NCBI GenBank assembly: GCA_031177445.1 | Contig: JAPSGP010000206.1 | Coordinates: forward strand, 1-5,928 | Reading direction: 5' to 3' | Origin: Acidimicrobiia bacterium | Lineage (GTDB): Bacteria > Actinomycetota > Acidimicrobiia > IMCC26256 > JACDBD01 | Length of the DNA stretch: 5,928 nt | Part shown: in pieces, positions 5,405 through 5,928 of the stretch | Layout of the letters: every line of letters begins with the position of its first letter | Numbering within the stretch: the stretch's first letter is position 1 | Program-made: the position numbers and the translations under genes | Notes under the pieces: model-generated | The model's database searches: none | Told to the model about the DNA's origin: nothing | Seen by the model: only the letters and a program-made list of their open reading frames with translations

Positions 5405-5928
5405 GTGCAGCCGTTCGAGCGACTCCGCCGGCTGGCCCGCGACTCTGATGACGACGATCAGTGGTTCGTCGCCGAGGCCGCCGATTGCCTCGCGGGGTTC
5501 GCGCACGATCCCGCCGGACTGGTCGTGGCGTGCCGGCGGCTCCTCGCGCATCATCCCGCTGCCGGCGTGCTCTGGTGGCTGTGCGCGCGCGTGCTGACTG
5601 CGGCGAGCCCGTCCGAGGCGGCGTGGGAAGCGTGCGAGGTCCTCGAACACGACCGCACCGCCCGGCGACTCGGTGAGCGCCTGCCGTTCCCGCACGACGA
5701 GCCCGTGGCGGTGCTGGGATGGCCCGGCACCTTCGCCGCTGCCCTCGCCGACCGACCCGACCTCGACGTCGTGGCCGTGCCCCGGCGCCAGGGCGATACG
5801 CGCCTCCGATCCCGGCTCGCGCGCTCTGAGGCGTCGGCGCGCATCGTCACCGAGGGCCAACTCGCCGCCGCCGAGCCGTCGCACCTTCTCGTAGAGGCCT
5901 CGGCCGCGAGCCCAACCGAGGCGGTGGT
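5405..5928 (+). CDS. Conserved actinobacterial protein of unknown function, N-terminal part (cut by right window edge)
   Basis: An uninterrupted frame of 174 codons starts at GTG 5405 and is still open at the window end. The N-terminal part is helical and Ala/Arg-rich (FERLRRLAR, 4-12; AEAADCLAGF, 23-32), with HPAAGVLWWLCARVL at 50-64. A second part looks like an alternating strand/helix domain: PVAVLGWPG (100-108), DLDVVAVPR (119-127), IVTEGQLAAAEPSHLLVEAS (147-166). From memory this matches an uncharacterised Acidimicrobiia/actinobacterial family whose second half resembles eIF2B/NagB-RpiA-like nucleotide- or sugar-binding folds, with a LLVEA.A.GP-type segment. I cannot confirm that without a search and assign no function. 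The start is supported by the TACTGT hexamer seven bases upstream and by family-like sequence from the first residues. No membrane segment is visible. Confidence 0.75.
   Translation, partial: MQPFERLRRLARDSDDDDQWFVAEAADCLAGFAHDPAGLVVACRRLLAHHPAAGVLWWLCARVLTAASPSEAAWEACEVLEHDRTARRLGERLPFPHDEPVAVLGWPGTFAAALADRPDLDVVAVPRRQGDTRLRSRLARSEASARIVTEGQLAAAEPSHLLVEASAASPTEAV

Noticed and set aside
5186..5884. 232-codon minus-strand open frame opposite the SCP2-like and right-edge genes
   Set aside because: It is Gly/Arg-rich without motifs, and the plus-strand genes it opposes have family patterns and start signals.

Overview
The window is high-GC, densely coding DNA with short or overlapping gene junctions and no transposase, integrase, tRNA, rRNA, CRISPR array or recognisable phage gene. 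It reads as an ordinary chromosomal segment of an actinobacterium. The best guess is an Acidimicrobiia-type lineage, because of the variant GroES protein, the SCP2-like protein and the family of the last gene. That placement rests on remembered family resemblance, not on a search.

Layout: (1) On the minus strand, a GroES-fold protein (174-530) is followed by an SDR oxidoreductase that runs off the left edge (1-177); the two overlap by four bases. (2) Diverging from these on the plus strand is ctaB (heme O synthase, 619-1518), overlapped by a membrane-anchored TlpA/ResA-type thioredoxin (1487-2095). Together they look like a cytochrome oxidase / c-type cytochrome assembly pair. (3) Converging on them from the right is a minus-strand run of three genes, given in transcription order: a polyprenyl diphosphate synthase (3821-4900), a DrrA-type ABC ATPase (2839-3765) and its ABC-2 permease (2114-2842). 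The ATPase and permease overlap by four bases, with a good ribosome binding site inside the ATPase end. (4) Diverging from the synthase on the plus strand is a small SCP2-like lipid-binding protein (4974-5357). After 47 bases comes the start of a gene cut by the right edge (5405-5928), probably an uncharacterised actinobacterial family.

Two themes link the genes. One is respiratory chain assembly: heme O production and thiol-disulfide handling outside the membrane. The other is isoprenoid/lipid handling: prenyl diphosphate synthesis, an exporter and a lipid-binding protein. The clearest non-coding signal is a set of TANNNT -10-like hexamers lying 6-7 bases before three start codons that lack Shine-Dalgarno sequences, with a fourth at 9 bases. 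This is the arrangement expected for leaderless transcripts. I see no convincing evidence of a novel defence, mobile or biosynthetic system; most of the window is conserved housekeeping or near-housekeeping content.
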